A stretch of DNA of 64,000 bases from Pseudonocardia petroleophila (GCF_014235185.1 NZ_CP060131.1:4781501-4845500); one strand, 5' to 3'. Numbered from the stretch's first letter, positions 21,981 through 30,586 are shown. Made by a program: numbers and translations. Notes: a model not told the origin generated them from the letters alone.

Positions 21981-23227
21981 GCACTCTCCTGGACGCGGGT
22001 GAGGATCGCGGCGGCGAACTCCGCCGCCGCCTCGATCGGGACGAAGTGGCCGACGCCGTCGAGGAAGCGGAGGTCGACGTCGGAGAAGAACGCGTCGAGC
22101 CGGTCGGACCACTCGCGCGGGAACAGCGGGTCGTGCTCGGGCCACAGCACGGTCGTCGGGACCGCGATGCGGTCGGCGGGCGCCGGGACCTGCTCCGCGA
22201 CCGACCGGGCGACCGTGCCCGCCCCGGCGCGGTACCAGTTCACCGACGCGACGAACGCGCCCGGGCGGCCGTAGTCGGCGGCGAGGCGGTCGAGTTCGGC
22301 GTCGTCGGGGGTGAAGCCGGGCCCGGACCAGTGCGACCAGAAGTGGGCGAGGTAGCGGCGGGCCGCGGCCGGGTCGCCGTCGACGAGGTGCTCGGCGAGG
22401 GCGAGCCGGTGGAAGTGCTGGTACCAGAACTGCTCCTGCGCCGCCGCGGTCAGCACGCGGGGCCCCGCCCCCGGGGTCGGCGGGGAGACCACCAGCGCCC
22501 GCACCAGGTCGGGGCGGGACCGGGCCAGCTCCTGCGCGGTGCGCGAGCCGACGTCGTAGCCGCCGACGACGACCGGGCCGAGCCCGAGCTGCTCGATCAG
22601 CCCGGCGACGCCGGCGGCCTGCGGGCCGGCCGCGAACTCGGCGGCCCCGGCGCCGGCCGGGCGCTCGGTGGCGCCGAAGCCCCGCAGGTCGGGCACCACG
22701 ACCCGGCACGACCCCGTGAGACGGCCGACGACGTCGCGGAAGTCGTGCCGGTCGCCGGGCCAGCCGTGCAGCAGGACGACGGGGTCGCCGTCGCCGAGGT
22801 CGTCGTGGGCCAGGCGGAACCCGTCGACGGGGTCGGCGAGCGCTGCGGCCGGGCGGGCGGGGGAGTAGGTGCGCAGCTCGACCCCGTTGCCGTCGGGATC
22901 GCGCAGGTAGATGCCCTGACCCTGGCCGCGGGCCCCGAACAGGTCCCGCGGCGGGTCGACGCCGTGCCCCGCGGCCAGGGCGGCGAGCGCGTCGGGATCG
23001 GCGTCGACGACCAGCGCGAGGTGCTCGACGTTGGTGCCCGACCGGGAGCCGCGCTGCACGTCGACGATCGTGCCCGCGTCCACCCGCAGCGACGCGAACG
23101 GCACCTCGCCCGCCCGCCACCGCTCCAGCCGCAGCGGCTCCAGCCCGAGCACGTCGACGTACCAGGCGATCAGCCGTTCGGGATCGTCGCTGACGAGCAC
23201 GAGATGATCGAGTCCGGTGACGTGCAT
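21977..23227 (-). CDS. Fusion protein: VOC domain + alpha/beta hydrolase (epoxide hydrolase type)
   Basis: A 416-residue natural fusion. Residues 1-125 form a VOC domain (GLDHLVLVSDDPERLIAWYV to IYLRDPDGNGVELRTY) with plausible metal ligands His8, His69 and Glu117. Residues about 135-416 form an alpha/beta hydrolase: oxyanion loop LLHGWPGDRHDF, nucleophile elbow GGYDVGSRTAQ with Asp as nucleophile, acid in WPEHDPLFP, and catalytic His in GVGHFVPIE. An Asp nucleophile indicates epoxide hydrolase or dehalogenase chemistry rather than esterase. A TAGAAC hexamer six bases before the ATG resembles the local leaderless promoters. It is followed by the RraA-like gene with a four-base overlap. Confidence 0.88.
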   Translation of the reverse strand: MHVTGLDHLVLVSDDPERLIAWYVDVLGLEPLRLERWRAGEVPFASLRVDAGTIVDVQRGSRSGTNVEHLALVVDADPDALAALAAGHGVDPPRDLFGARGQGQGIYLRDPDGNGVELRTYSPARPAAALADPVDGFRLAHDDLGDGDPVVLLHGWPGDRHDFRDVVGRLTGSCRVVVPDLRGFGATERPAGAGAAEFAAGPQAAGVAGLIEQLGLGPVVVGGYDVGSRTAQELARSRPDLVRALVVSPPTPGAGPRVLTAAAQEQFWYQHFHRLALAEHLVDGDPAAARRYLAHFWSHWSGPGFTPDDAELDRLAADYGRPGAFVASVNWYRAGAGTVARSVAEQVPAPADRIAVPTTVLWPEHDPLFPREWSDRLDAFFSDVDLRFLDGVGHFVPIEAAAEFAAAILTRVQESA

Positions 23228-23261
23228 GCCCCCGTTCTACCGGTCCTGCCACACTCGGGCC

Positions 23262-23634
23262 ATGCCGGAGCCGCTGCTGTTCTGGGACCACACCCCGCTC
23301 CACGACGGGCCCGGCCCGTGGGTGCTCAGCCAGTGGTTCGGAGCGGGCCGAGGCGCTGGGCCGCGGGGTGGCCGGGTTCGACGGCGCGCGCTGGGCCGCC
23401 GTCGCGTTCGACGTGGTCGTCGCGGGCAACCGGGCCACGTCCGCCCGGCCCGACCTGCGCGGGTACCTGCTCGGGACGGGGCAGCGGCTGCTGGTGGAGG
23501 CGAGCCCGCACGACCGCGTCTGGGGCAGCGGGCTGGCCGCCGACCACCCCGACGCCCGGGACCCGGACCGCTGGCCCGGCCGCAACCAGCTCGGCCGGGC
23601 GCTGATGCGGGTGCGGGAGCTGCTGCGGACGTGA
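23262..23634 (+). pseudogene. NADAR family gene (YbiA-like) disrupted by an internal deletion and frameshift
   Basis: The first 26 codons (23262-23339) read LLFWDHTPLHDGPG then LSQWF, the N-terminus of actinobacterial NADAR N-glycosidases. From 23341, in another frame, the sequence continues ERAEALGRGVAGFDGARWAA, then LLGTGQRLLVEASPHDRVWG and NQLGRALMRVRELL, the C-terminal half. About 45-55 residues expected between the halves are missing, including the active-site AEHWMM region, and the frame is shifted. The product is therefore probably inactive. NADAR enzymes act on ADP-ribose-like and riboflavin intermediates. It is divergent from the fusion hydrolase. Confidence 0.82.
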
Positions 23635-23638
23635 GGGA

Positions 23639-25174
23639 CTACGGCAGGAACGGCCGGTCGCGGCCGGTCCAGTTCTCCTCGCGGCGCCGGTAGACCTCGA
23701 TCGGCTCCTTGGCCACGCGGAACGTGTAGTGCCCCGCCTCCTCGACGACCTCGCCGTCGGTGGCGAGCATCCCCGGCACGGAGAGCTGCACGTCGAACTC
23801 CGGCACCTCGCGCTGCCCGTAGACCCGGCTGTGGTCCAGCGCGCCGAGCAGCAGGGCCGCGACGGCGCGCAGCCGGGAGAACCGGACGTCGGCGCGCAGC
23901 CAGCGCACGTCGAGCAGGCCCGAGTCGAGCGTCGGGCGCCAGGCCGGGACCATGCCGCGCGGGTGGTAGGGCCCGTTGCCGACGAACAGGAACCACACCT
24001 TCGTCCAGCGTCCCTCGATCCGCACCCCCACCGGCTCGGCGCGGCGCAGCACCACGACCAGCGCCGCCGCGAACGCGGGCCACTTGCCCCACCGAGGCTG
24101 CCACTGCTCGCGCAGCCGCACCAGGTCGGGGTAGGAGCCCAGGCTCGCGGTGTTGAGGAAGCAGCGGGTGCGCACGACGGCCTCGGAGTCCGGGCCGGGG
24201 TGCACCTCGACCACCGCGAGGTCGACGGCGACGGCCTCGCCCGCCGCGGTGGCGTCGACGGCCTCCTGCAGGTCGTAGACGCCGACGTCGCGGGCGAAGT
24301 GGTTGAGCGTGCCCGTGGGGACCACGACGAACGGGAGCCTGCGGCGGCCCGCGACGGCCGCCGCAGCCGCGACGGTGCCGTCGCCGCCGGCGGCCCCGAT
24401 GGCCCGCACCCGGTCGCCCGCGGCCTCGACGGCCGCGTCGAGCTGCTCGTCGAGGTCGCGGTCGGGCTCGGCGCGGACGACGACGGCGCGCGGGAACGCC
24501 TCCTCGAGGTCGGCGGCCGGGTCGTGCTCCGGGTCGCCCGAGCGCTGGTTGGACACGATGACCAGGCCCTCGCCGCCGGACAGGACCGGGACGGCGTCGA
24601 GCGGCCGGGCGCGGGCCTCGTCGGTGAGCCGGACCGGCCACCAGCGCCGCGACAGGAGCGCGACGCCCGTGCCGACCGCGGCGCCCGCGACGACGTCGGA
24701 GGTCCAGTGGACGCCGACGTGCACCCGCGAGTAGGCGACGGTGGCGGCCAGCGGCGCGACGGCGAGCCCCAGCTTCGGGCTCTCCATCGCGACGGCCGTG
24801 GCGAACGCCGCCGCCGACGCCGCGTGCCCGGACGGGAACGACGACGACGTGGGCGGGTCGGCCAGCTTCTGGTAGGCGGGGAGCTCGGAGGCGGCCGGGC
24901 GGCGCCGCGGCAGCAGCGGCTTGAGCACCGCGTTGGCCGACGTGCTGGCCACGGCGATGGAGAACAGGCCCCGCAGCGCCGCCTTGCGGCTGGACCCGCG
25001 GCGCGCCGCCAGCAGCCCGGCCACGGCGAACCAGAGCAGGCTGTGGTTCGCCGCCGTCGACAGCGCCTTCATGGCCCCGTCGACCGGGCTGGGAGGCAGC
25101 TCGGACACCGCGCGGGTCAGCGCGCGGTCCAGGTCGCTGACTCGTCCCCTGCTCCTGCTCACCCGACTTCTCAC
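23639..25174 (-). CDS. Bifunctional PAP2 phosphatase / diacylglycerol kinase-like protein
   Basis: A 511-residue fusion. Residues about 30-180 are a PAP2 membrane phosphatase with the three motifs KPLLPRRRP, PSGHAA and SRVHVGVHWTSD, and about four to five membrane helices. Residues about 200-511 are a diacylglycerol-kinase catalytic domain with GAAGGDGTVAAAA and VVPTGTLNHFARDVG. Such fusions are common in actinobacteria and may interconvert phosphatidate-type lipids or a polyprenyl phosphate. GTG at 25174 is supported by TAGGGT seven bases upstream. It ends four bases from the NADAR remnant. Confidence 0.92.
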   Translation of the reverse strand: MRSRVSRSRGRVSDLDRALTRAVSELPPSPVDGAMKALSTAANHSLLWFAVAGLLAARRGSSRKAALRGLFSIAVASTSANAVLKPLLPRRRPAASELPAYQKLADPPTSSSFPSGHAASAAAFATAVAMESPKLGLAVAPLAATVAYSRVHVGVHWTSDVVAGAAVGTGVALLSRRWWPVRLTDEARARPLDAVPVLSGGEGLVIVSNQRSGDPEHDPAADLEEAFPRAVVVRAEPDRDLDEQLDAAVEAAGDRVRAIGAAGGDGTVAAAAAVAGRRRLPFVVVPTGTLNHFARDVGVYDLQEAVDATAAGEAVAVDLAVVEVHPGPDSEAVVRTRCFLNTASLGSYPDLVRLREQWQPRWGKWPAFAAALVVVLRRAEPVGVRIEGRWTKVWFLFVGNGPYHPRGMVPAWRPTLDSGLLDVRWLRADVRFSRLRAVAALLLGALDHSRVYGQREVPEFDVQLSVPGMLATDGEVVEEAGHYTFRVAKEPIEVYRRREENWTGRDRPFLP

Positions 25175-25263
25175 CCGGCCGACCCTACGGCGGAGGGTCC
25201 GGCGGCGTGCGGCGCGCCCGGAAACCGTCGGTCACATCCGTCACGGATCGGGCCCGCGCCGCC

Positions 25264-25269
25264 TAGGCT
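25264..25269 (+). promoter_or_regulatory. -10 hexamer of pafA
   Basis: TAGGCT ends six bases before the ATG at 25276, predicting a leaderless pafA mRNA. It is identical to the hexamers of the dop short ORF, lnt and the Ser/Thr kinase gene. Confidence 0.5.
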
Positions 25270-25275
25270 GTGGGG

Positions 25276-26637
25276 ATGCAGCGGCGGATCTACGGTGTGG
25301 AGACCGAGTTCGGGGTCACCTGCACCTTCCACGGCCAGCGGCGTCTCTCCCCGGACGAGGTGGCGCGGTACCTGTTCCGCCGCGTCGTCTCCTGGGGGCG
25401 CTCGTCGAACGTCTTCCTGCGCAACGGCGCGCGGCTCTACCTCGATGTCGGGTCCCACCCGGAGTACGCCACGGCCGAGTGCGACTCGCTCGCGCAGCTG
25501 GTCAGCCACGACAAGGCGGGGGAGCGGATCCTGGAGGACCTGCTCGTCGACGCCGAGCGCCGGCTGGTCGACGAGGGCATCGGCGGCGACATCTACCTGT
25601 TCAAGAACAACACCGACTCCGCGGGCAACTCCTACGGCTGCCACGAGAACTACCTCGTCGCCCGGGCCGGGGAGTTCTCCCGGATCGCCGACGTCCTGCT
25701 GCCGTTCCTCGTCACCCGCCAGCTGATCTGCGGGGCGGGCAAGGTGCTGCAGACCCCGCGCGGGGCCGTGTACTGCCTCTCGCAGCGGGCCGAGCACATC
25801 TGGGAGGGCGTCTCCAGCGCCACCACCCGGTCCCGGCCGATCATCAACACCCGCGACGAGCCGCACGCCGACGCCGAGCGCTACCGCCGCCTGCACGTCA
25901 TCGTCGGCGACTCGAACATGTCCGAGACCACCACCATGCTCAAGGTCGGTGCGGCCACGCTGGTGCTGGAGATGATCGAGGCGGGCGTCCAGTTCCGGGA
26001 CTTCACCCTCGACAACCCGATCCGCGCCATCCGCGAGATCAGCCACGACCTCACCGGCCGGCGCACCGTGCGGCTGGCGGGCGGCCGGGAGGCCAGCGCG
26101 CTGGACATCCAGCGCGAGTACCACGCCCGCGCCGTCGAGCACCTCGCCACGCGCGGCAGCGAGGACCCCACCATGGCCCGCGTCGTCGAGCTGTGGGGCC
26201 GCACCCTGGACGCGGTGGAGAGCCAGAACCTGTCGCTGATCGACCGGGAGATCGACTGGGCGATCAAGCACCGGCTCGTCGAGCGGTACCGCCAGCGCAA
26301 CGACCTCGACATGGCCAGCGCGCGGGTCGCCCAGCTCGACCTCGCCTACCACGACATCCGGCGGGGCCGGGGGCTGTTCGACCTGCTGCAGCGCAAGGGG
26401 ATGGTCGAGCGGGTCACCGACGACGGCGAGATCGAGGCGGCCAAGGACACCCCGCCGCAGACGACCCGGGCGAAGCTCCGCGGCGACTTCATCGCCGCCG
26501 CCCAGGCCGCGGGCCGGGACTTCACCGTCGACTGGGTGCACCTCAAGCTCAACGACCAGGCCCAGCGCACCGTGCTGTGCAAGGACCCGTTCCGCTCGGT
26601 CGACGAGCGGGTCGACCGGCTGATCGCCTCGCTGTAG
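25276..26637 (+). CDS. pafA: Pup-protein ligase
   Basis: Activates the Pup C-terminal glutamate as gamma-glutamyl phosphate and joins it to substrate lysines. The 453-residue enzyme is nearly identical in layout to M. tuberculosis PafA (452, from memory). [16 protein letters not shown] has metal-binding Glu9; [20 protein letters not shown] has catalytic Asp57. [18 protein letters not shown] and [16 protein letters not shown] follow, with the C-terminal Pup-binding end [20 protein letters not shown]. It is paralogous to Dop. It stands 4 kb from prcA, separated by the block 21.3-25.2 kb, and is predicted to have its own promoter. Confidence 0.97.
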   Translation: MQRRIYGVETEFGVTCTFHGQRRLSPDEVARYLFRRVVSWGRSSNVFLRNGARLYLDVGSHPEYATAECDSLAQLVSHDKAGERILEDLLVDAERRLVDEGIGGDIYLFKNNTDSAGNSYGCHENYLVARAGEFSRIADVLLPFLVTRQLICGAGKVLQTPRGAVYCLSQRAEHIWEGVSSATTRSRPIINTRDEPHADAERYRRLHVIVGDSNMSETTTMLKVGAATLVLEMIEAGVQFRDFTLDNPIRAIREISHDLTGRRTVRLAGGREASALDIQREYHARAVEHLATRGSEDPTMARVVELWGRTLDAVESQNLSLIDREIDWAIKHRLVERYRQRNDLDMASARVAQLDLAYHDIRRGRGLFDLLQRKGMVERVTDDGEIEAAKDTPPQTTRAKLRGDFIAAAQAAGRDFTVDWVHLKLNDQAQRTVLCKDPFRSVDERVDRLIASL

Positions 26638-26658
26638 GCGACGGCCGGTCGGCCGGCG

Positions 26659-26916
26659 TCACTCCTTGGGCTCGCCCAGCATCCGCTGGCGGATCTCGCT
26701 GAGCGTGTCCTGCACGTTCGGCGAGGCCACGGTCTCGTCGTTGCGCCCGGGTTCGATCCCGAACGCGCGCAGCAGGGCCGCCGCGGGCACCGCCGGGTCA
26801 CCGGCCTCGCCGAGGACCGGGTGCAGGCCGTGGTCGGACAGGTGGCCGAACACCAGGTTCACCACGGTCCACGGGTTGAACGTCTCGGTCTCGGTGTTCG
26901 GTTCGGCACTGCTCAT
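26659..26916 (-). CDS. Small conserved-looking protein of unknown function
   Basis: An 85-residue protein, MSSAEPNTETETFNPWTVVN then LVFGHLSDHGLHPVLGEAGD, with a C-terminal half LRAFGIEPGRNDETVASPN. AAGGGG lies five bases before the ATG, and composition is coding-like (few rare codons, charged ends, one hydrophobic helix). I do not recognise the family. It is divergent from pafB and convergent with pafA, so it sits inside the Pup ligase/PafBC region; any link to pupylation is speculative. Confidence 0.65.
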   Translation of the reverse strand: MSSAEPNTETETFNPWTVVNLVFGHLSDHGLHPVLGEAGDPAVPAAALLRAFGIEPGRNDETVASPNVQDTLSEIRQRMLGEPKE

Positions 26917-27052
26917 GGAATCCCCTTCGTCGCGGCTCCCGGCGAGCTTTCGCCGCCGCGGTGTCGCGGTCAAGCCGCCCGGCGGCCGGTGTCGCAGGAT
27001 GAGACACCGGGTGGATCACGGCGGCCGCCCACGGGCCGGTGACCTGCGGTCG

Positions 27053-27058
27053 TACGAT
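27053..27058 (+). promoter_or_regulatory. -10 hexamer of pafB
   Basis: TACGAT followed by seven bases and the GTG at 27066; a leaderless start is predicted. Confidence 0.4.
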
Positions 27059-27065
27059 GCGGGTC

Positions 27066-28046
27066 GTGTCCTCCTCGCGGGCCGAGCGGCTGGTGAACCT
27101 CGTGCTCTGCCTGCTGTCCACCCGCCAGTTCCTCTCGGCGGAGCGGATCCGCGCGATCGTTCCCGGTTACGCCGACGCGCCGGGCGACGAGGCGTTCTTC
27201 CGGATGTTCGAGCGCGACAAGGCCGAGCTGCGCGAGCTGGGCGTCCCGCTGGAGACCGGCCGCCGCTCCAGCTTCGACACCGCCGACGGCTACCGCATCG
27301 CCCGCCAGGACTACGAGCTCGGCGAGATCGACCTCGAACCCGACGAGGCCGCGGCCGTCGCGCTGGCCGCGCGGCTGTGGGACTCCCCGCAGCTCGCCGG
27401 GGCGGCCCGCGGCGCCCTGGTGAAGCTGCGGGCGGCCGGGGTGGAGGTCGACGAGGACTCCGGCCGGATCCAGCCCCGGGTCCGGGCGGGCGACCCGGCG
27501 TTCGCGCCGCTGCTCGCCGCCGTGCAGGCCGGGCGCGCGGTCACCTTCGACCACCGCCGCGGCGGGCCGGGCGGGGAGGTCGTGCGCCGGCACGTCGAGC
27601 CGTGGGGGGTCGTGTCGCGGCGCGGCCGCTGGTACCTCGTGGGCCACGACCGCGACCGCGACGACCGGCGCTCGTTCCGGGTGTCGCGGATCGTCGGGCC
27701 GGTCACCGCCACCGGGCCGGCCGGGGCCGTGCGCGTGCCGGAGGGGGTCGACCTGGCCGCCGCGGTCCGCGACGGCACCGACCTGCCGCCGGTCAGCGGC
27801 GTCGCCCGGGTCTGGGTGGCCGCGGGCCGCGCGCAGGGGCTGCGCCGCCTCGCCCGCCCCGTCGGCCCGCGCACCCGCGGCGGCCGGCCCGGCGACGAGC
27901 TGGAGATCGACCTGCGCGACCCCGCGACGGTCGCGCGCTGGCTCGCCGGGCACGGCCCCGACGTCGCCGTGCTCGACCCGCCGGAGCTCGCCGAGCGGGT
28001 CCGGGCGACGTGGGCCGCCGCAGCCGACCCGGTGGCGACGCGATGA
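27066..28046 (+). CDS. pafB: WYL-domain transcription activator PafB
   Basis: A 326-residue helix-turn-helix/WYL protein that forms, with PafC, the RecA-independent activator of the DNA-damage response in mycobacteria. The N-terminal HTH region is RAERLVNLVLCLLSTRQFLS with AERIRAIVPGY. The WYL-type core includes FDHRRGGPGG and VEPWGVVSRRGRWYLVGHDRDR, and a C-terminal extension carries PVGPRTRGGRPGDELEI. GTG at 27066 fits the local leaderless pattern; ATG at 27057 is an alternative. Its stop overlaps the pafC ATG. Adjacency to pafA is conserved although PafBC is not needed for pupylation. Confidence 0.94.
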   Translation: MSSSRAERLVNLVLCLLSTRQFLSAERIRAIVPGYADAPGDEAFFRMFERDKAELRELGVPLETGRRSSFDTADGYRIARQDYELGEIDLEPDEAAAVALAARLWDSPQLAGAARGALVKLRAAGVEVDEDSGRIQPRVRAGDPAFAPLLAAVQAGRAVTFDHRRGGPGGEVVRRHVEPWGVVSRRGRWYLVGHDRDRDDRRSFRVSRIVGPVTATGPAGAVRVPEGVDLAAAVRDGTDLPPVSGVARVWVAAGRAQGLRRLARPVGPRTRGGRPGDELEIDLRDPATVARWLAGHGPDVAVLDPPELAERVRATWAAAADPVATR

Positions 28047-29017
28047 GCGCCGGCAGCGTCACCGAGCGGCTGCCGCGGCTGCTGTCGCTGGTGCCCTACC
28101 TGCTGGCCCGGCCGGGCGTGTACGTCTCGGAGGTCGCCGCCGACTTCGGGGTCACCGAGCGCCAGCTGCGCCGCGACCTGGAGCTGCTGTGGATGTGCGG
28201 GCTGCCCGGGTACGGCCCCGGCGACCTCGTGGACCTGTCGTTCGCCGGTGACACCGTCACCGTCACCGAGGACGCCGGCATGCGGCGCCCGCTGCGGCTG
28301 ACCACGGCCGAGGCCACCGCCCTGCTGGTGGCGCTGCGGACGCTGGGGGAGCAGCCCGGCGTCGTCGACACCGGGGCGGTCCGCCGGGCCACCGCGAAGA
28401 TCGAGCGGGCCGTCGGCGACGCCGGGCTCTCGGGTGTCGGGCTCCCGGGCGTCGCGGTCGACCTGTCCCGCGAGGAGCAGACCACCTCGGCCGCGGTCCG
28501 GCAGGCGCTGGAGGACGGGCGGGCGCTGCGGATCGTCTACTACACGGCGGGCCGCGACGCGGTGTCCCAGCGCGTGGTCGACCCGATGCGGCTGCTGATC
28601 GTCGAGGGCCGCGGCTACCTGGAGGCGTGGTGCCGGCGGGCCGAGGGCGTCCGGCTGTTCCGGCTCGACCGCGTCGAGGACGTCACGGTGCTCGACGAGC
28701 CGGCGGAGCCGCCCCCGGACGCCGAGCCGTCCGACGTGTCCGGCGGCGCGTTCCGGGCCCGGCCCGACCACCCGGCCGCGGTGCTGCTGCTCGAGCCCGA
28801 CGCGCTGTGGGTCTCGGAGTACTACCCCGTGGAGGAGGCCGAGGAGGTCGACGGCGGGCGGCTGCGGGTCGTGCTGCGCTACGCCGACCCCGCGTGGCTG
28901 GTGCGGCTGGTGCTGGGGTTGGGTGGCGGGGCGCGGGTGCTCGACCCGCCGGAGCTGGCCGCGGCCGTGGTCCAGCGGGCCCGCGAGGCCCTCGCGGGCG
29001 ACGGGACGGAGAACTGA
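28043..29017 (+). CDS. pafC: WYL-domain transcription activator PafC
   Basis: The 324-residue partner of PafB. The HTH is LLARPGVYVSEVAADFGVTERQ, and the WYL core is LRIVYYTAGRDAVSQRVVDP with GYLEAWCRRAEGVRLFRLDR. A C-terminal domain (about 225-324) ends VVQRAREALAGDG. ATGA overlap with pafB implies coupled translation and equimolar subunits. It is followed after two bases by a small membrane protein gene and then tatA. Confidence 0.94.
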   Translation: MSAGSVTERLPRLLSLVPYLLARPGVYVSEVAADFGVTERQLRRDLELLWMCGLPGYGPGDLVDLSFAGDTVTVTEDAGMRRPLRLTTAEATALLVALRTLGEQPGVVDTGAVRRATAKIERAVGDAGLSGVGLPGVAVDLSREEQTTSAAVRQALEDGRALRIVYYTAGRDAVSQRVVDPMRLLIVEGRGYLEAWCRRAEGVRLFRLDRVEDVTVLDEPAEPPPDAEPSDVSGGAFRARPDHPAAVLLLEPDALWVSEYYPVEEAEEVDGGRLRVVLRYADPAWLVRLVLGLGGGARVLDPPELAAAVVQRAREALAGDGTEN

Positions 29018-29019
29018 TC

Positions 29020-29187
29020 ATGGTGCTGGCACTGGTGGTCGTCGGGATCGGTGTGCTGCTGCTGATCGGGGTGGTGGTCGCGGTCCTGCCCCGGGTGCAG
29101 CGGCTCTCCCGCGCCGCCTCCGACCTGCGCGGAGGCCTGGAACGGGGCCGGTCGGCACTGCCGGTCGTCCGCCGGGCACCGCGGTGA
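29020..29187 (+). CDS. Small single-pass membrane protein
   Basis: A 55-residue protein: one transmembrane helix MVLALVVVGIGVLLLIGVVV followed by a basic amphipathic tail PRVQRLSRAASDLRGGLERG. It starts two bases after pafC and precedes tatA. Position and TatA-like architecture (helix plus amphipathic segment) are notable, but the sequence is not TatA. Function unknown; a small conserved protein at this place would be expected in relatives. Confidence 0.6.
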   Translation: MVLALVVVGIGVLLLIGVVVAVLPRVQRLSRAASDLRGGLERGRSALPVVRRAPR

Positions 29188-29258
29188 ACCCGCGGGCGCC
29201 GGGGACCGAACGTCCCCCCGTGGCGTCGGCCGCTCCGGGCTCGTTCATCCGGACGGCG

Positions 29259-29264
29259 TAGGCT
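29259..29264 (+). promoter_or_regulatory. -10 hexamer upstream of tatA
   Basis: TAGGCT lies 34 bases before the tatA ATG, leaving a short leader with the ribosome site GGAAGGA (29284-29290). Confidence 0.4.
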
Positions 29265-29298
29265 ACCGACGTACTGACCTCGACGGAAGGACGAAGCC

Positions 29299-29596
29299 AT
29301 GCCGAGCCTCGGCGGCTGGGAATTCGTGATCCTGATCGGCATCCTGGTGCTGCTCTTCGGCGCCAAGCGACTGCCGGACATGGCCCGTTCGATCGGCCAG
29401 TCCGCTCGGGTGTTCAAGGGCGAGATGAAGGGGATGAAGAACGACGGCGCCGCCGAGGAGACTCCGGCCCCGCCCCCCCGCGCCCCCCGCGCCCGCGCCG
29501 CTGCCCCCCGCGGCGTCGGCTCCGGTCACCCCGCCCGCGCCCGTGCAGGAGTCCACTCCGGCCACCGGGCAGGGTCACTCCACCACCGGCCAGTAG
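29299..29596 (+). CDS. tatA: Sec-independent protein translocase TatA, reading frame broken near the C-terminus
   Basis: Pore-forming subunit of the twin-arginine translocase. The first 50 residues are a normal TatA: MPSLGGWEFVILIGILVLLF (membrane helix), then GAKRLPDMARSIGQSARVFK (amphipathic helix). After EETPAPPP the frame passes a run of seven C (29473-29479). In frame 0 it stays open to 30144 through tatC, an Arg-rich shadow. In the +1 frame the expected Pro-rich acidic tail continues and ends VQESTPATGQGHSTTGQ at TAG 29594-29596. One C too many in the tract, real or from sequencing, explains this. The functional part is intact. Confidence 0.8.
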
Positions 29597-29605
29597 CCTG
29601 CTCCG

Positions 29606-30586
29606 GTGGCCAGGTTCTCCCGGAGTCGGTCGGGGCGCAAGCCCAAGAGCGCCGACGGCACGATGTCGCTCGTCGAGCACCTCTTCGAACTGCGCAACCG
29701 ACTGACCATCGCGCTGATCGCGATCGCGGTCACCACGGTCTTCGGCTACATCTGGTACGGCGTCGAGTTCTTCGGCCTGCCGAGCCTGGGCACGCTGCTC
29801 ACCGACCCGTACTGCTCGATCCCCGCGGGACAGCGGGCCGAGTTCACGACCGACGGGTCCTGCACCCTGCTCGCCACCGGTCCGTTCGACCAGTTCAACC
29901 TGCGCCTGCGCGTCGGCGTCACGGCCGGCGTCGTGCTGGCCTGCCCGATCTGGCTCTACCAGCTGTGGGGCTTCATCACCCCCGGCCTGTACACGAAGGA
30001 ACGGCGCTACGCGATCGTCTTCGTGTCCATCGCGGCCGTGCTGTTCGTCGGCGGTGCGGTGCTGGCCTACTTCGTCGTCTCGCAGGGCCTGGCGTTCCTG
30101 CTCGCCATCGGCGACGGGGTGCAGACCACGGCGCTGTCGGGTGAGCAGTACTTCAACTTCGTCATCGGGTTGCTGCTGATCTTCGGCGTGAGCTTCGAGA
30201 TCCCGCTGCTGGTGGTGATGCTCAACTTCGCCGGCATCATCACCTACGAGAAGCTCAGCGCCTCCCGGCGCGGGCTGATCTTCGGCCTGTTCGTCTTCGC
30301 GGCGATCGCGACGCCGGGGCAGGACCCGATCTCGATGATCGCACTGGCCCTGGGCCTGGTGATCCTGTTCGAGGTCGCCATCCAGGTGGCCCGGATCAAC
30401 GACAGGCGCCGGGCCAAGCGCCGCGCGGCCGAGGGCTGGGACGACTGGGATCCCGACGCGCCGTCCCCGATCGACACCACCCCGAGCCCGATCGACACGA
30501 GCCCCAGCGCGATCGACCCCACCCCGTCCCCGGTCGACAGCACCCCGGGGGGCTCGCCCTCCCGCCGCCTCGACGACGTGACCTGA
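29606..30586 (+). CDS. tatC: Sec-independent protein translocase TatC
   Basis: Receptor of the Tat system that binds twin-arginine signal peptides. The 326-residue protein has six membrane helices. [20 protein letters not shown] is the conserved cytoplasmic start with the signal-binding Glu; later come [33 protein letters not shown] and [14 protein letters not shown]. The C-terminal tail is long and acidic with four seven-residue repeats (30464-30547). GTG at 29606 lies six bases after TAGCCT (29594-29599), whose TAG is also the tatA tail stop. tatB is not in this window. Confidence 0.95.
   Translation: MARFSRSRSGRKPKSADGTMSLVEHLFELRNRLTIALIAIAVTTVFGYIWYGVEFFGLPSLGTLLTDPYCSIPAGQRAEFTTDGSCTLLATGPFDQFNLRLRVGVTAGVVLACPIWLYQLWGFITPGLYTKERRYAIVFVSIAAVLFVGGAVLAYFVVSQGLAFLLAIGDGVQTTALSGEQYFNFVIGLLLIFGVSFEIPLLVVMLNFAGIITYEKLSASRRGLIFGLFVFAAIATPGQDPISMIALALGLVILFEVAIQVARINDRRRAKRRAAEGWDDWDPDAPSPIDTTPSPIDTSPSAIDPTPSPVDSTPGGSPSRRLDDVT
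30464..30547 (+). repeat. Four 21-base repeats in the tatC 3' end
   Basis: Codes for [21 protein letters not shown] and SPVDSTP in tandem, in the cytoplasmic tail of TatC. The copies differ mainly at synonymous or conservative positions, so the repeat is old or under protein-level selection. TatC tails are normally dispensable and variable. Confidence 0.8.

Noticed and set aside
23262-23634. Two intact small genes instead of one broken NADAR gene
   Set aside because: The two pieces match consecutive parts of one NADAR protein and neither has the central active-site region or an own ribosome site.
26639-26660. Terminator between pafA and the 85-codon gene
   Set aside because: The stem is short with a bulge and overlaps the stop codon of the small gene; too weak to annotate.
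29299-30144. A long tatA gene of 281 codons running through tatC
   Set aside because: Beyond residue 55 the product is an Arg-rich shadow of tatC; the normal TatA tail is found in the neighbouring frame ending at 29596.
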